Assembly (NCBI GenBank): GCA_037367355.1
Contig: CM074702.1
Coordinates: forward strand, 2,852,001 to 2,916,000
Direction of reading: 5' to 3'
Length of the DNA stretch: 64,000 nt
Source: Neoscytalidium dimidiatum
Lineage: Eukaryota; Ascomycota; Dothideomycetes; Botryosphaeriales; Botryosphaeriaceae
The notes beneath the pieces were generated by a model. That model searched no databases. It was not told the DNA's origin and saw nothing but the letters and a program-made list of their open reading frames with translations. Shown piece by piece: positions 18,398 to 29,000 of this stretch. A program made the translations under genes and the position numbers. The first letter of the stretch is position 1. Each line of letters begins with the position of its first letter.

Positions 18398-21121
18398 TCA
18401 TACATCTACCCATTCCAGAGCCTTTGCAATAGCTTCCATCATTACGAGCACCTTCTCTTCCTGCAGCCTTCTGCCCATGACCTGCAAACCTACCGGAGTA
18501 CCATGGAATACATCCTTGTTGTCTGCACACGAGTGGTGAGCTCACCGCTTCTAGAAACAAGGCTACCTCTGCTTTCGAGCACTCACAGGCCTGCCAATTA
18601 ACTCTGTCCGCCTGGCTGAGCGGGATGAAGGAACTCTCATCATCCTCCAAATCAATGTCCCTATCAGCGAAAGTCACGGGGAAAGCGCCAGCGGTGTAGT
18701 CCAGCATGCTCGGTATGGCGGAGTACGCTTTTTTCCGGGTCAGAACGTCAAAAAGATCCCACTTTGTTATTCGGCCCAATGGTACTCGCGCACTTACCGT
18801 AATACTTGAACCCCCCATCTTCCACCCCCGCGCTCGGTGCAACCGGCATGATCACGCCATCCACTTCTCTTCCGCACCTTGTCTTCCACCTCGTCTCGCT
18901 CCAGTACTTGTGATACTTCGCTCTGTACTCATCGCGAAGCTCGCAGAGACGCCAGAACTCGGTTGCAGAGGCGGGCTCGGCGGGGTTCATAGGATCGCCG
19001 TCACCGAAGTACCAGTCGCGGAGCTGGGGGATGGGGGGCTCGCCGCTGGCATCGATGGCGTCACGGACGGCCTGGCCGGCCGTCGCACCGAAGATCTGGA
19101 AGAGGAGGGATGCTGCGGGTGCGTGGGGTGGAGGGTCCCATTCAATCACCTGCAGTGCAGGTCGTCAGCCACGTCAGCGTGTTCTCACTCCCTTTTCTTT
19201 TTCCATTTCCACTTTCCATCTTCCCGTCTGTGTCGGTTTGCTCTTCCCCTTTGTTTCTTTTTCGTGTTGTCGCCCGTTCGTTCCCCCGTACAACCTCCGG
19301 CTTCAACTGATGATGGTACACTCACCTCATACCCCCTCGCCCTCAACGCCGCCACGCACATCTCCACCGCCCTCCTCACCGGCGGGTGCGGCCTCACCTC
19401 GCCATCGCACCTGAGCACGCCAAACACCAGCGTCCCATCTCTCCTCCCCTCCCCCGCCACCCGCGCCCTCGCCGCCTCCCACACGTCCTCCCGCCACGGC
19501 ATCTCCACCACCTCGACGCACTCCCTCCACGCGCCCGCCACGACGCCGTCGCCAAGCACCCAGCGCATGACCTGCAGGACGCACACAAGACTTGTCAGCA
19601 TCGACTCTCGTATTTATCTTTTTTTTTTTTAGAAAAATCAAAGGGAAATAAAGAAAATCAAAGAAAACAGCTCAATAATGAAGAATAAAGAAAAGAGAAG
19701 CAAAAAAAAGAAATAAAAAAGAAAATCGAAGAAAGCAACGAAATAATAATAAAAAAAAAGAAACAAAAAAGAAAATCGAAGAAAGTAACCAAATAATGAA
19801 AAAAAAAAAGTAAAAAAGAAAATCGAAGAAAACAGCTAGATAATGAAGAAAGAAAAGAAAAGCAAAAAAAAGAAATTAAAAAATCAAAGAGAACAACCGG
19901 CCAAAGAAAAAGAAGAAAAAAGGAAAAAAAATTCTTTTTTTTTAAAAAAAAAGAAATAAACTCACCTCCACCAACCCCGCCAACTCCCCACAGACCGGCC
20001 CCACGACGCTCCCGGCCACGGGCAGGCCGGGCAGGCTGCCCCTCAGGCCGGCGGCGGGCACGCGGCCGGCGGCGGTGCGCAGGCCGAAGACGGCGTTGAA
20101 GGCGGCGGGGATGCGCACGCTGCCGGCGATGTCGGAGCCCCAGCCGGCGGCGCTGGCGCGGCAGGCGGCGGCGACGCCCTCGCCGCCGGACGCGCCGCCG
20201 GCGTTGAGCAGGCGGTTGCGGGCGCACAGGGTCGAGCCGGTGATGTTGTTGGTGGTCTCGCCCATGAGCATGGAGGTCGGGACGGCGGTCTTGGCGAGGA
20301 CGACGGCGCCGGCGCGGACGAGGGCGCGGACGAGCGGGCCTTCGTCGGCGGGGGTGGAGAGCGGGGCTGCGGGGCCCGATGTTGTTGTTGTTGTTGTTGT
20401 TGTTGTTGCTGTGGTGGTGGTGGTGGTGGTGGAGGTCGGCGGGGAGGTCAGCCACGCGACGTAGCCGCAGGCGGCGGGCGTGGCGGAGAGGTGGAAGCGG
20501 TCTTTGAGGGTGATGGGGAGGCCGTGGAGCGGGCCGACGGGGCTGGAGGTCGTGGCGAGGACGGCGTCGAGCTCGGCGGCGCGGTGGAGGGCGCGGGCGA
20601 AGAGCGGGTGGGAGAGGCAGTGGGTCTGTGGAGGGGGTGGATGGGAGTTGTGGTCAGTGTTCCTGTGGTGGATTGAGGTTGTTTTTGTTTCTTTTTCTTT
20701 TTCTTTTCTTTTTCTTTCGGACGTTTGTCTGAATCACGATGTCACGGGATCGCGGGTGGGCGGCCCGTGTTTTGCTGGATTCGCTTCCTCGTTCGGCGCG
20801 TGCGGTGGTGAGGGGAAAGCAAGGGCGGGGAAAGTGAAGGGGGAAAAAACGGACCAATTGATGGGCCAGCGCAGCACGATGGCAGAACGCACGCGTCACC
20901 TCGACGGCAGAGTAATCACGACTTCTCATGCGAGCCAGCAGCCTGGGCGCGGGCTGCTCGGTGATGTCGAGCTCCAGCGGGCTGAGCTGCGCGCGGATGA
21001 AGCCAGTGACGTCGCGCAGGAGGTGCGGGGACGGCATCTGCGACTCGTCCAGACGCCATTCGGGCGGGATGGCGTCGAGGATGGACTGGCGCTTTGCGGC
21101 GGCGGTTTCATGCCAATGCAT
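18398..21121 (-). CDS. Amidase-signature enzyme (fungal acetamidase-like), six exons
   Basis: Predicted amide hydrolase of the amidase-signature family, 596 aa. Exons: 21121-20855, 20625-19966, 19571-19326, 19149-18798, 18727-18587 and 18522-18398. All five introns are GT-AG and restore a single frame. Family landmarks are IPPEWRL near the N-terminus, GLPITLKDRF with the catalytic Lys (about 130), GGASGGEG (about 233-240), the nucleophile Ser in SDIAGSVRIPAAF (about 259) and the closing HGTPVGLQVMGRRLQEEK. The position normally held by the bridging cis-Ser (first Ser of GGSSGGEG) is Ala here, with the expected 24-residue spacing to the nucleophile, so activity may be reduced or absent. A poly-Thr tract of about 17 residues (GTT/GGT repeats on the plus strand, 20381-20430) is inserted after the catalytic Lys. 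Intron 2 is 394 nt and repeat-filled. It is divergent from the arrestin gene. Confidence 0.88.
19630..19960. repeat. A-rich imperfect tandem repeat inside the amidase intron 2
   Basis: About four to five copies of a roughly 50-65 bp purine-rich unit with the core AAAAAAGAAAATCGAAGAAA. It lies almost entirely within the 394-nt second intron of the amidase gene (pyrimidine-rich on the transcribed strand). This intron is several times longer than most others in the window, and the repeat accounts for the extra length. Confidence 0.75.
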
Positions 21122-21521
21122 GGTTTCAAAGCTGATGATGGTGATGATGCCGGTCTCGGTCTCGGGATCGATCGCAGAGCTTGCGGTCGGTCGGTGGTGA
21201 GAGGCGATGGGCCGAGAAGTCAGGCTGAGAGGACGGCGGCGTGTAGGAACGACTTATTCAGCCTTAGCCGTCTTCGGAGGCGAAGGTCGGCCTTTCGCCT
21301 CTGAATGGTTCTGTACGGCGTCGGGTGCCCGTGATTATTAGCGCTCCCGGCGCTCCCGCAGCCCCAGTCTGTGCAGACCGTCTTCGGCCGCTTCGGGAAG
21401 CCGAGAGCTAAGTACCGGCTTATATGCTTTTTGGCTGTTGAAGGAGGGGAAACAACAACACCAACAGCAAGCGCTGCATCTTGCAATGCTGCGATAGCCA
21501 CTGTTCTGCACTTTGTAAACC
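21122..21521. promoter_or_regulatory. Shared divergent promoter region, amidase / arrestin-like gene
   Basis: A 400-bp spacer between two divergent start codons. A TATA-like stretch (CTTATATGC, about 21418) lies roughly 100 bp upstream of the arrestin start. No specific operator can be called. Confidence 0.4.
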
Positions 21522-23173
21522 ATGCCAAAATACTATCCCGCCATCAGGCACTATCCACCCCTCAAACACTACGTCTCAGCCCGAATCGTCATACTCCCCG
21601 AAGACGAACAAGTCCCAGACCTGAAGACCCAACCGCGCGTCCTGCGCACCAACGGCGACATAATCCAGGGCTACGTCGAAGTGACCGTCTACGGAGCCCT
21701 AGAGCTCCACACCAGCATCACCTTCACCGGTGCGCAGACACCATGCCTCAACTCTCCAACAGGGAACAGGAAGGGAAGATAAAAAGACAAAACACCACAG
21801 CTAACGCTAGGAAAACATCCCCCAGGCGTCTCCCGCACCTGGATAGCCAGCAGCACCGACGCCTCCGACACGCACCTCGCGCCCGTCACAACCGCCGAGC
21901 ACAAGGTAAAGCCCGTCCCGCCCCGCCCCGCCCCGCCCCGCCCCGCCCCGCTCCACCCCACCCATATCACACCTCCAAAAACAACCCCAATCTAACACAA
22001 CCGCCCCGCCCAAAAAAGTTCCTCGTCGAGAAATCCGCGCCCCAACCCCCTCCGATCCGCTCCCCCGGCCCCCTGGCCACCCACACCCACCCCTTCCACT
22101 TCGCCCTCCCCGCCACGCACCTCATCTCCCCGCACGACGACGTGCCCCGCTCGTCGCTCGCCCTGCCGCCGTCCGCCCGCCTGGGCGCGCTGCACCTCCG
22201 CTCCGGCGACGGCGCCGCCCACATGCAGCCGCTGATCGCGTACGCCGTGAGCGCGACGGTGCGCACCGCGCCGGTCGGCGGCACGTCGTCATCGCTCGCG
22301 GGCGCGCACGTCGTCCGCCGCGAGGTCGACGTCCTGCCGACGACGCGCGGGGTCGCGCCGCCGCTGGAGGTCGGGGACTACGCGGGCGAGTACAGGACGC
22401 GGGCGCGGGCGGGCGTGTGCGCGCGCGGGAGGGGGGCCGCGGCGGCGCGCCTGACGGCGACGACGACGACGACGACGACGAAGGTGGCGGCGGTGGTGGA
22501 GGCGCGCGCGCGCGAGCCGGCGCGGGGCTTGGACGTGTCGAGCGCGGCGCCGCGGGCGGCGACGGAGCTGCTCGTCGCCGTGAGGGTGGCGGGCCGCGTC
22601 GAGCGCGGGCCGAGGGACTGGGGCTGCTGCGAGGTGGCGACGGCGGTGCGGGCGCGGACCTTCTACGCGGTCGCGCGGATGGCGGCGAACGCGACGGTGG
22701 GGGAGGCGGCGGCGCGGCGGTCGGGCGTGGGGCTGAGCGTGGAGGAGGTGGGGAGGGAGGTGAGGGTGTTGAGCGGGCTGGTGTGGAGGCGGGATCGTTG
22801 CGACTCGGCGGCCGGGGAGGCGGAGGGTGAGGAGGAGGGGAAGGAGGGGAGCGGCGCGTGGTCGACGGTGCTGCGCGTGCCGGTCAGCGCGTCGAAGGCG
22901 CTGATGCCGACGTTCGCGACGGAGATGGCGGCGCGGCGGTACTCGGTTGTCGTGCGGGTCCGGTTGAAGGGCTTCCGGCACGGGAGGCTGGAGCTGGAGG
23001 TGCCGGTGCAGGTTACCAGGGAATGTTTCAGAGGCGATCAGGAATGCGGCGTGCTCGGCGGCGAGGAGCAGGAGGTGGATGACGTCGTGAGCGAGATTGC
23101 CGGGCTCGACGTGGACGAGACGGATGAGCAGCTGGTGGCCAAGCTCCCACCGGCGTACTGCGAGACGGAATGA
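21522..23173 (+). CDS. Arrestin-like adaptor protein
   Basis: Fungal arrestin-family protein of 480 aa, expected to recruit a Nedd4/Rsp5-type ubiquitin ligase to membrane transporters or receptors. Exons: 21522-21729, 21826-21905 and 22019-23173. Both introns are GT-AG; the first has a GCTAAC branch point, and the second contains about five tandem CCCGC units (21918-21950). The first exon encodes the start of the arrestin N domain (HYVSARIVILPEDEQ, TNGDIIQGYVEVTVYG, SITFTG). The C domain is in exon 3 (VLRVPVSASKALMPTFATEMAARRYSVVVRVRLKG). The protein ends in LPPAYCETE, giving a PPxY motif (PPAY), the standard WW-domain ligand. The middle is very Ala/Arg/Gly-rich with a short poly-Thr run. It is convergent with the next gene, with 82 bp between stop codons. 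Confidence 0.82.
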
Positions 23174-23255
23174 CGGGGCTGAAGTTGGTAATGTTGTGTA
23201 GCAAATACAGATATTGTACATGCCGGGTCAGAACGACGCAGGCGTGCGGTCCTGG

Positions 23256-24073
23256 TCAGCGAGGGGGGTATTCTGCAGGCCATTCTCCCATGGGCGCGGA
23301 TTGGTCCAAGTAGTTGAGCAGAGAGTTCGGGCTCAGCGTGTCGAAGCCGAAGCTGAGGAACGGATCGGTGGCGGCTTGAGCGGATCCTCCGGATTCCTGA
23401 GGAAACAAGGCAGGGTCGACGGCGATTCCTGATCCCACCAGATCCTGAGGCGATGGCTGATCGTGGTCATATTTGACTCTTTTAACGGGCTCTGCTGCGC
23501 GGTAGTTGACGTCCGAGTTGGATCTCTTCCGCGGCGACATGGTCTCCGGGCTAGAGTGCGGTGCGTCGTCGTCGTCGTGGTCATCATCAAGCGCGAAGCC
23601 GCATGTCTTCAGGGCCTCGGCAATGTCCTTCATATCGCTCGACGCGATGGGGTGGCCCAGCAGACGATGCATCCGGCGGAGAGCGCGGACGAGCGAGGAC
23701 TGCTGTTTCTCCAACGACTGGATGTACCTGCGCGCGCACGTTAGCGTGATGGTGGCGGAGGCTGCACGATGGATTACGAACTCGCGGGAGGCAGAGAGCG
23801 GATCAGCAGGCGCTGGCTTCTTCGCGATTTTACACACCACCTGGTCGTGCATGCAGCGCGCGCACGGCGTCTGGCCGTCGCACTGGGTGGCGTTAGCTAC
23901 GAGGTGCACAGCGAGCGAGAGAGCAGCCGTCGCGGCGGGGGGGGGGGGAGGCTTGCCTTGATCTTCTTGAAGCGGCACCGGTCGCACGCCGCCTTCACGC
24001 GGGCGGTGCGGCCAGGAGCTGCCAGGCCCTGGGCCTGCGGCCGCGGCGAGGGCTTGGGCATGATCATGAACAT
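23256..24073 (-). CDS. Short Zn(II)2Cys6 transcription factor
   Basis: Nuclear regulator with an N-terminal zinc cluster: AACDRCRFKKIK joined to CDGQTPCARCMHDQVVC, six Cys with normal spacing. Exons 24073-23957 and 23882-23256. The intron between them (23956-23883) begins GCAAGC, a GC-AG intron, with an AGCTAAC branch point and CACCCAG acceptor; no GT donor gives KKIKCDG. The cluster is followed by a short coiled-coil (YIQSLEKQQSSLVRALRRM), an acidic run (DDDHDDDD), a basic PRKRSNSD and PVKRVKYD segment that may act in nuclear import, and a disordered tail. A further 54-nt intron (23781-23728; weak donor GTTCGT, CTAAC branch, GCGCAG acceptor) is possible, giving 229 instead of 247 aa. There is no fungal_trans middle-homology domain. 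The start lies 208 bp downstream of the fluoride exporter stop, on the same strand. Confidence 0.82.
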
Positions 24074-24281
24074 GGTGGGCGCAAGGCTGGCTGTGGAGGT
24101 GGAAAGGCAGTGGCCGCGATCGATCGAGGTCGGGGGTTTGCGGTATTTTAAGCTTTGGAAATCCAGCCACGCGAGGATTCACGCAAATCGCGTCCCTTTG
24201 CGCATTGCATCCCTGCTTGTTGCTTCTCTCTGCCCTATGTAGTAGCATCATAAACCCTAACGCACACACGCCCGCCTCTAT

Positions 24282-25772
24282 CTACGACCCGCACCTCGCT
24301 CTATCAAACCCCTCCGTCCACCGCAGACTCCCCATCACAACCACCACCACCGCCACGCCCACGCCCACGCTCCCCACCCCGTACGCGTACGCGTGCCGCC
24401 GCCTCGCCATCCCCTTCATCTCCAGCACCCACGTGCTCACCGTCGTCAAGCACCCGCAAAACCCGTCCATCACGCCCCTCAGCACCTGGCACCCGACCAC
24501 GCCCACCGCCAGCCGCCCCGCGCGCTGCACGTCCCACGCGCCCGCCAGCACCAGCGTGCCCAGCACGTTGGCCGCGAACGTGCCCGGCGGGAACGCCGGC
24601 GCGCGCGCGTTGAGCCGCAGCGCCAGCCCGAACCGCGCCAGCGTGCCCAGCGGCGCGAACGCCAGCGCGAGCACGGCGTCGCCGCGCCACCGCGCCCGCG
24701 GCGGCCAGACCGCCAGCAGCACCGCGCCGGCCCAGCACCCGGGCCCGAGCACGGCCGCGGCCGGGTCGAGCGCGCGGCGGACGGCGATTAAGCTGCGCTG
24801 GACGGCTTCGCGCGCGAGCACCGGCTCGGCCGCCAGCGCGACGTGCGCGCCGAAGTCGAGCGCGGCGAGGCAGGTGGCGACCTCGAGGATGAGGACGGCG
24901 AGCAGGGCCTCGACGCTGCGGCCGTCGCTGCGGCGGAGCGACGACGGCGGCGGGTCTGAGGAGGAGGGGGAGGAGGAGGAGGGGATGGCGAGGTCGTCGG
25001 ACAGCGCGAGGAAGGCGTCGCGCATGAAGGACGAGAAGGTGGTGAAGGAGCCGCAGAAGCCGACGGTCAGGCCGATGTAGAGCGGGATCGTCTTCTTGAT
25101 GGCGAGGTGCTCCTTCCGGAGCGCGTCGCGGGAGAGGTTGGGACGGGCGCGCGCGCGCAGGTCGCGCGCGAACAGCGCCCGGTCTTCGCTCAGGAAGCCC
25201 ATGACGGCGGTGCCCGCGACGTTGGCCCACAGCTCGCCGAGCGCGACGGGCGCGCCCGGGTAGATGGTGAGGGACTGCAGGCCCAGGCGCGCGAGCGTGC
25301 CGAGGAGCGAGAAGAAGGTGAGGTAGGAGAGCGTGTAGAGCAGCTCCATCCACTCCTTGCGCGTCCCCGGTCTGCCCTCTCTCCTCCGCTCGAGCGCGTC
25401 CTTCTCGTCGGCGTCGTGCCGAGACCGCGCGGCTCCGGCTTCCGCGGCGAGCTCGTCGAGGTTGTCGACGAGCGACGGGACGGGCGTCGCCGTCTGCGAG
25501 GCAACCTGGCCGCTGGATCGGCGTCTTCGCTGCTCGGCGAGGTGCTCCTCCTCCAGACGCTCTTCCAGCCCTCCTCGCCGCTCCCGCAGCGCGACCGGCT
25601 TGGGCGCCTCGATCTCGTCCAGATTCTCCCAGCTCCGGAGCGTCTCGTCACTGTTTTCCCCCTTGTCTGTTGCGTCGGCGCTATCGGTGACGTCATCGTG
25701 GCTGTTTTCGCGGAGAGAGCTCGAGGATGAAGGCTCTGCGTTTCGGACGCTGCGCTCGCTTGGAGCCATCAC
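24282..25772 (-). CDS. FEX1: Fluoride export protein, two CrcB domains (FEX type)
   Basis: Plasma-membrane fluoride channel of 496 aa that protects the cell from fluoride. Single exon. A hydrophilic, charged N-terminal extension of about 145 residues precedes two homologous CrcB domains. Domain 1 has NVAGTAVMGFLSE and GFCGSFTTFSSFMRD; domain 2 has NVLGTLVLAGAWD and GFCGCLTTVSTWVLEM. These are the conserved Asn/Gly helix and the phenylalanine/threonine-box segment of Fluc-type channels. The linker and an extra helix between the domains (around EALLAVLILEVATCLAALDFG) follow the eukaryotic fused architecture with nine predicted membrane helices. A Ser/Pro-rich loop (PSSSSPSSSDPPPSS) sits between them. 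The start at MMAPSERSVRN is the first Met in frame. A function in fluoride resistance is known for the family; nothing here shows local regulation. Confidence 0.92.
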   Translation of the reverse strand: MMAPSERSVRNAEPSSSSSLRENSHDDVTDSADATDKGENSDETLRSWENLDEIEAPKPVALRERRGGLEERLEEEHLAEQRRRRSSGQVASQTATPVPSLVDNLDELAAEAGAARSRHDADEKDALERRREGRPGTRKEWMELLYTLSYLTFFSLLGTLARLGLQSLTIYPGAPVALGELWANVAGTAVMGFLSEDRALFARDLRARARPNLSRDALRKEHLAIKKTIPLYIGLTVGFCGSFTTFSSFMRDAFLALSDDLAIPSSSSPSSSDPPPSSLRRSDGRSVEALLAVLILEVATCLAALDFGAHVALAAEPVLAREAVQRSLIAVRRALDPAAAVLGPGCWAGAVLLAVWPPRARWRGDAVLALAFAPLGTLARFGLALRLNARAPAFPPGTFAANVLGTLVLAGAWDVQRAGRLAVGVVGCQVLRGVMDGFCGCLTTVSTWVLEMKGMARRRHAYAYGVGSVGVGVAVVVVVMGSLRWTEGFDRARCGS

Positions 25773-26066
25773 GGACGAGCCGCAGTCGACGGGCTGAAAG
25801 GCAGGTTTCTTGGAGCAGTTCCGACTCCGTCCTGAATGTTGAAGTCTTCACTTATGCACGGCTTCCTGCTAGCGTTCCCGAGGCCACCGAGCCTGATAGC
25901 CGTGGATCGTCGTGCGTCGCCTCGGGCGGCTCGGGGCGGTGGTCTGAAAGCAGCTCAGGCCGGCAAATCCGCAGTTGACTGAACCGGAGCCTTCATTCAT
26001 TCCGCGCTCTTTTACCAGCAAAACACCGAGTGGGTGCTTTCTGTCCGAGTATCCCTTCTCCCTTGT
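25773..26066. other. Intergenic
   Basis: Spacer between the fluoride exporter start and the 3' end of the PDR pseudogene, both on the minus strand. No motif seen. Confidence 0.5.
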
Positions 26067-29000
26067 CTAGACAGCGTCATTGCTGCTTCTGCCTCTTTTT
26101 CCTTTCCTACGACATCCCCCCACTGCTTCTACTCTGATCGGGGCCAAAGTCTTCCCACCGCTCTCTGACCCGGATCTCCTCCCCACTCTCTTCGGCTCCC
26201 TCACCGCCCAGCGCAGCGCCAACGCGCCCACAACATTGACCCCAATATACACCCACGTGATGCCGAAATTCCTCTACGCCCGGCTGTACGGCGCGTCGAC
26301 GGGCTCGAGGAATGCGTCAGTGCCGTCGAGAGCATGCCGCGATCAGGTGGGTGAGCGGGTAGGCGCGGTGCAGGAAGTGCCAGAAGCCCGGCATGGCCTC
26401 TTTGCTCACCAGGACGCCGGGGTTTGAGCGGTTGCGCCAGTAAACAAGAGTTAATCCTTAGCGCTGTGCGTCTCTTTTCGTCCTGACATGTAGTTTAGTT
26501 CTGCTTGCCCGCAGAACATCACACAGAGCGTGAAGACCATGTTGGCGATGCTGGCAGCCGTGTCGCCCGACTCGAGACTCGCCGTGGCAAGGTTTGTGAA
26601 GGTGCAGGTGGAGAGTAGGAACATCCACACGAAGGGGAACATCTGGAAGCCGCGCAGTGAGGCCTCATCCGTAGGCTCGGCGTTGCGGTACAGCCCGATC
26701 GGGTAGTACCAGCATACGAAGAAGAGCACTGACACGAGCGTGTTCCAGAAGGCTTCTATGACGATGCTGCTGAGCATGGACACTAGTTCCCTTATTAGTA
26801 ACCCCCAAATCACTATGGAGAATGAATGGGTTCCTGAATTACTTACTTTCAAGCTATACATTGTCGACGGCCGCTCCCTATTCTCGAAAATTGACCGGTG
26901 CATGAGGAACTGTGGAGCTATCTGCTCGCTCAGCTGCCCGAAGAGAATCATGACCATCAGAACCGAATACATCTGGTTCTGGGACCCCTGGATGGTGTTT
27001 TGGGCTTTGTAGAAGCTGAATTAGATGAAGAGTACCTTGCAGGAAATCGTCAGCATTAAAATCTGCAGCTGCGAGGGAAATTCTAGTGGACAGCGGAAGT
27101 GAAAGAAGATAAATATACGCTAAGTATGCATGGGCTAATCTTCGAATAGAGATATACTGGTGATCCCCAGTGCTGCTCTGCCATCCGCATCTGAACCTCC
27201 CACCGCTGCGTCCAGAAAGATGCCGCATGTTCGGCCTGTTGATCGTCTTTACCGCTGGTCGGGGTTGGCGCAGACCCGGCGCTTGACCTTTCCAAGAGCT
27301 CTAGTTCCCGCTTGACGCCGCGATACTCGTTGGACTCGCGCCATACATTCGGCCAGTCGGTGGAGGTATGAGCGCCTGGCGCGGCTCCGATAACATGTAG
27401 CATCCATTCCGCGGGATTCTCGCCCTGCGGGCATAGGGTCGCGCCATTACGCTTAAAGTAGTCGATGAGCGTGGAGAACCCCTTTCGAACATCTGAACAA
27501 CCGTCAGCATATTCGCCACCCTTCCGCACTCGCCATGCTCACCTCCAAAATACACCGTTCTCCCACCCTTCGCCAGCAGCAGCAACCTGTCAAACCGCTG
27601 GATCAGCATCTCCGACGGCTGATGAATCGTGCACAAGATTTCCTGGCCGCTCCTCGTCAACTCACTCCTCCATCAGACCGCGAATTGCCCACGACGTCCG
27701 CGAACCCAAGCCGGACGTCGGCTCGTCCAGGAACAGCAGCAGCTGCGGGCGCGCCGCCAGCTCGATCCCGACCGTCAAGCGCTTCCGCTGCCGCTGCTCG
27801 ACGTTCAGCCCTTGCCCCGGCACCCCGCTCACCGCGTCCGCGTACTCCTCCATATCCAGCAGCGCGACGACCTTGTCGGCGTGCGCCAGCTTCTCGGCCC
27901 GCGGCACGTCGCGCGCCTGCCGCAGCAGTGCGCAGAAGGCCGATCGCCGAGCGCACCGTCGTCGACGACGCCAGGTGCACGTCTCGCTGCTGCGCGTACC
28001 CCGTCCGCCGCTGGGACGACGCGTCGCGCGGCTCGCCGTCGATCAGCATCTCCCCGGAGACGACGCCCACCGTCACGCGCGTCGCGAGCGCGTCGAGGAG
28101 CGTTGTCTTGCCCGCCCCGGAAGAGCGCCCTGGAATCCATTCTTTCCGTCAGCCATCACACATGCCACCAAGCGGGAAGCGGGAGGAGACGAAGCCTCGT
28201 GCCCTCCCCGCCCGTCCACTCACCATCGTCGCCGTGGCCCAAGATGCGGCGCTGCTCGTCTCTGCTCTCCACGTCACAGTAGACGTCTTGCTGGCAGAAG
28301 ACGCTCTGCCGCGCCTCAACGCCCGCTCCCCGGCCGAGCGTACCGACCGCCCTGCTCTGAGCGACTCGACGCCGCCGGCGTTGCGCTGCCCTCTCCGTCC
28401 CGGCGTGGATCGCGGACGAGAGCGCGGGAACACCGGCACCTCGCCCTTGCTCTTCGTCTGCGAGTCGAGCGCCGCCGCGAGGGGGTAGAGCGCCGTCAGC
28501 GCGACGCAGAAGTCGACGAGGATGCCAACGTTCCTGTTTTTTTTTTTTTTTCATTCTGTTAGCTAACACCTCCGCTCTCTTTTCTTTTGAATAGGAAGGG
28601 AAGAAAAAAGAAAGAAAAAGGAAAAGAATGACAAGGGAAAAGAGTTCGGACGCAAATCAAGAAAACGTTTCTCCCTCCTTACCTCCGTTCGTGCGCAAGG
28701 CGATACCGAAACGCCGACTGCGCGTACGCATCCCCGCCCACCGTCTACGCGAGCGGGTTTGCGCGCGGGATGCCGAACCCGGTGTACATGACAAGCGCGT
28801 GGATGAGGGCCGCGGTCGGCACCAGGGGTTCTGCGGCAGCGTGCGCGAGACGCTGGCGATCAGCCGGAATATGCTGGATGAGGCGAGCGTGCTGAGCAGG
28901 GAGACGAGGGCGAAGAAGAGGAACCGGCCGGGGGACTCGCGGCGCAGGTGCGGCGGGAAGGAGATGATGGTGTTGAAGGGGGCCGCGTTGGCCAGCAGGG

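Noticed and set aside
19658..20455. Minus-strand frame with His and Asn runs and a Phe-rich tail
   Set aside because: Wrong frame of the amidase exon continuing into its A/T-rich intron; the correct frame gives the amidase motifs.
22289..23221. 310-codon minus-strand frame opposite the arrestin gene
   Set aside because: Arg/Pro/His-rich shadow of the arrestin coding exon.
24304..25353. 349-codon minus-strand frame overlapping the fluoride exporter
   Set aside because: Arg/Ala-rich alternative frame of the exporter gene.
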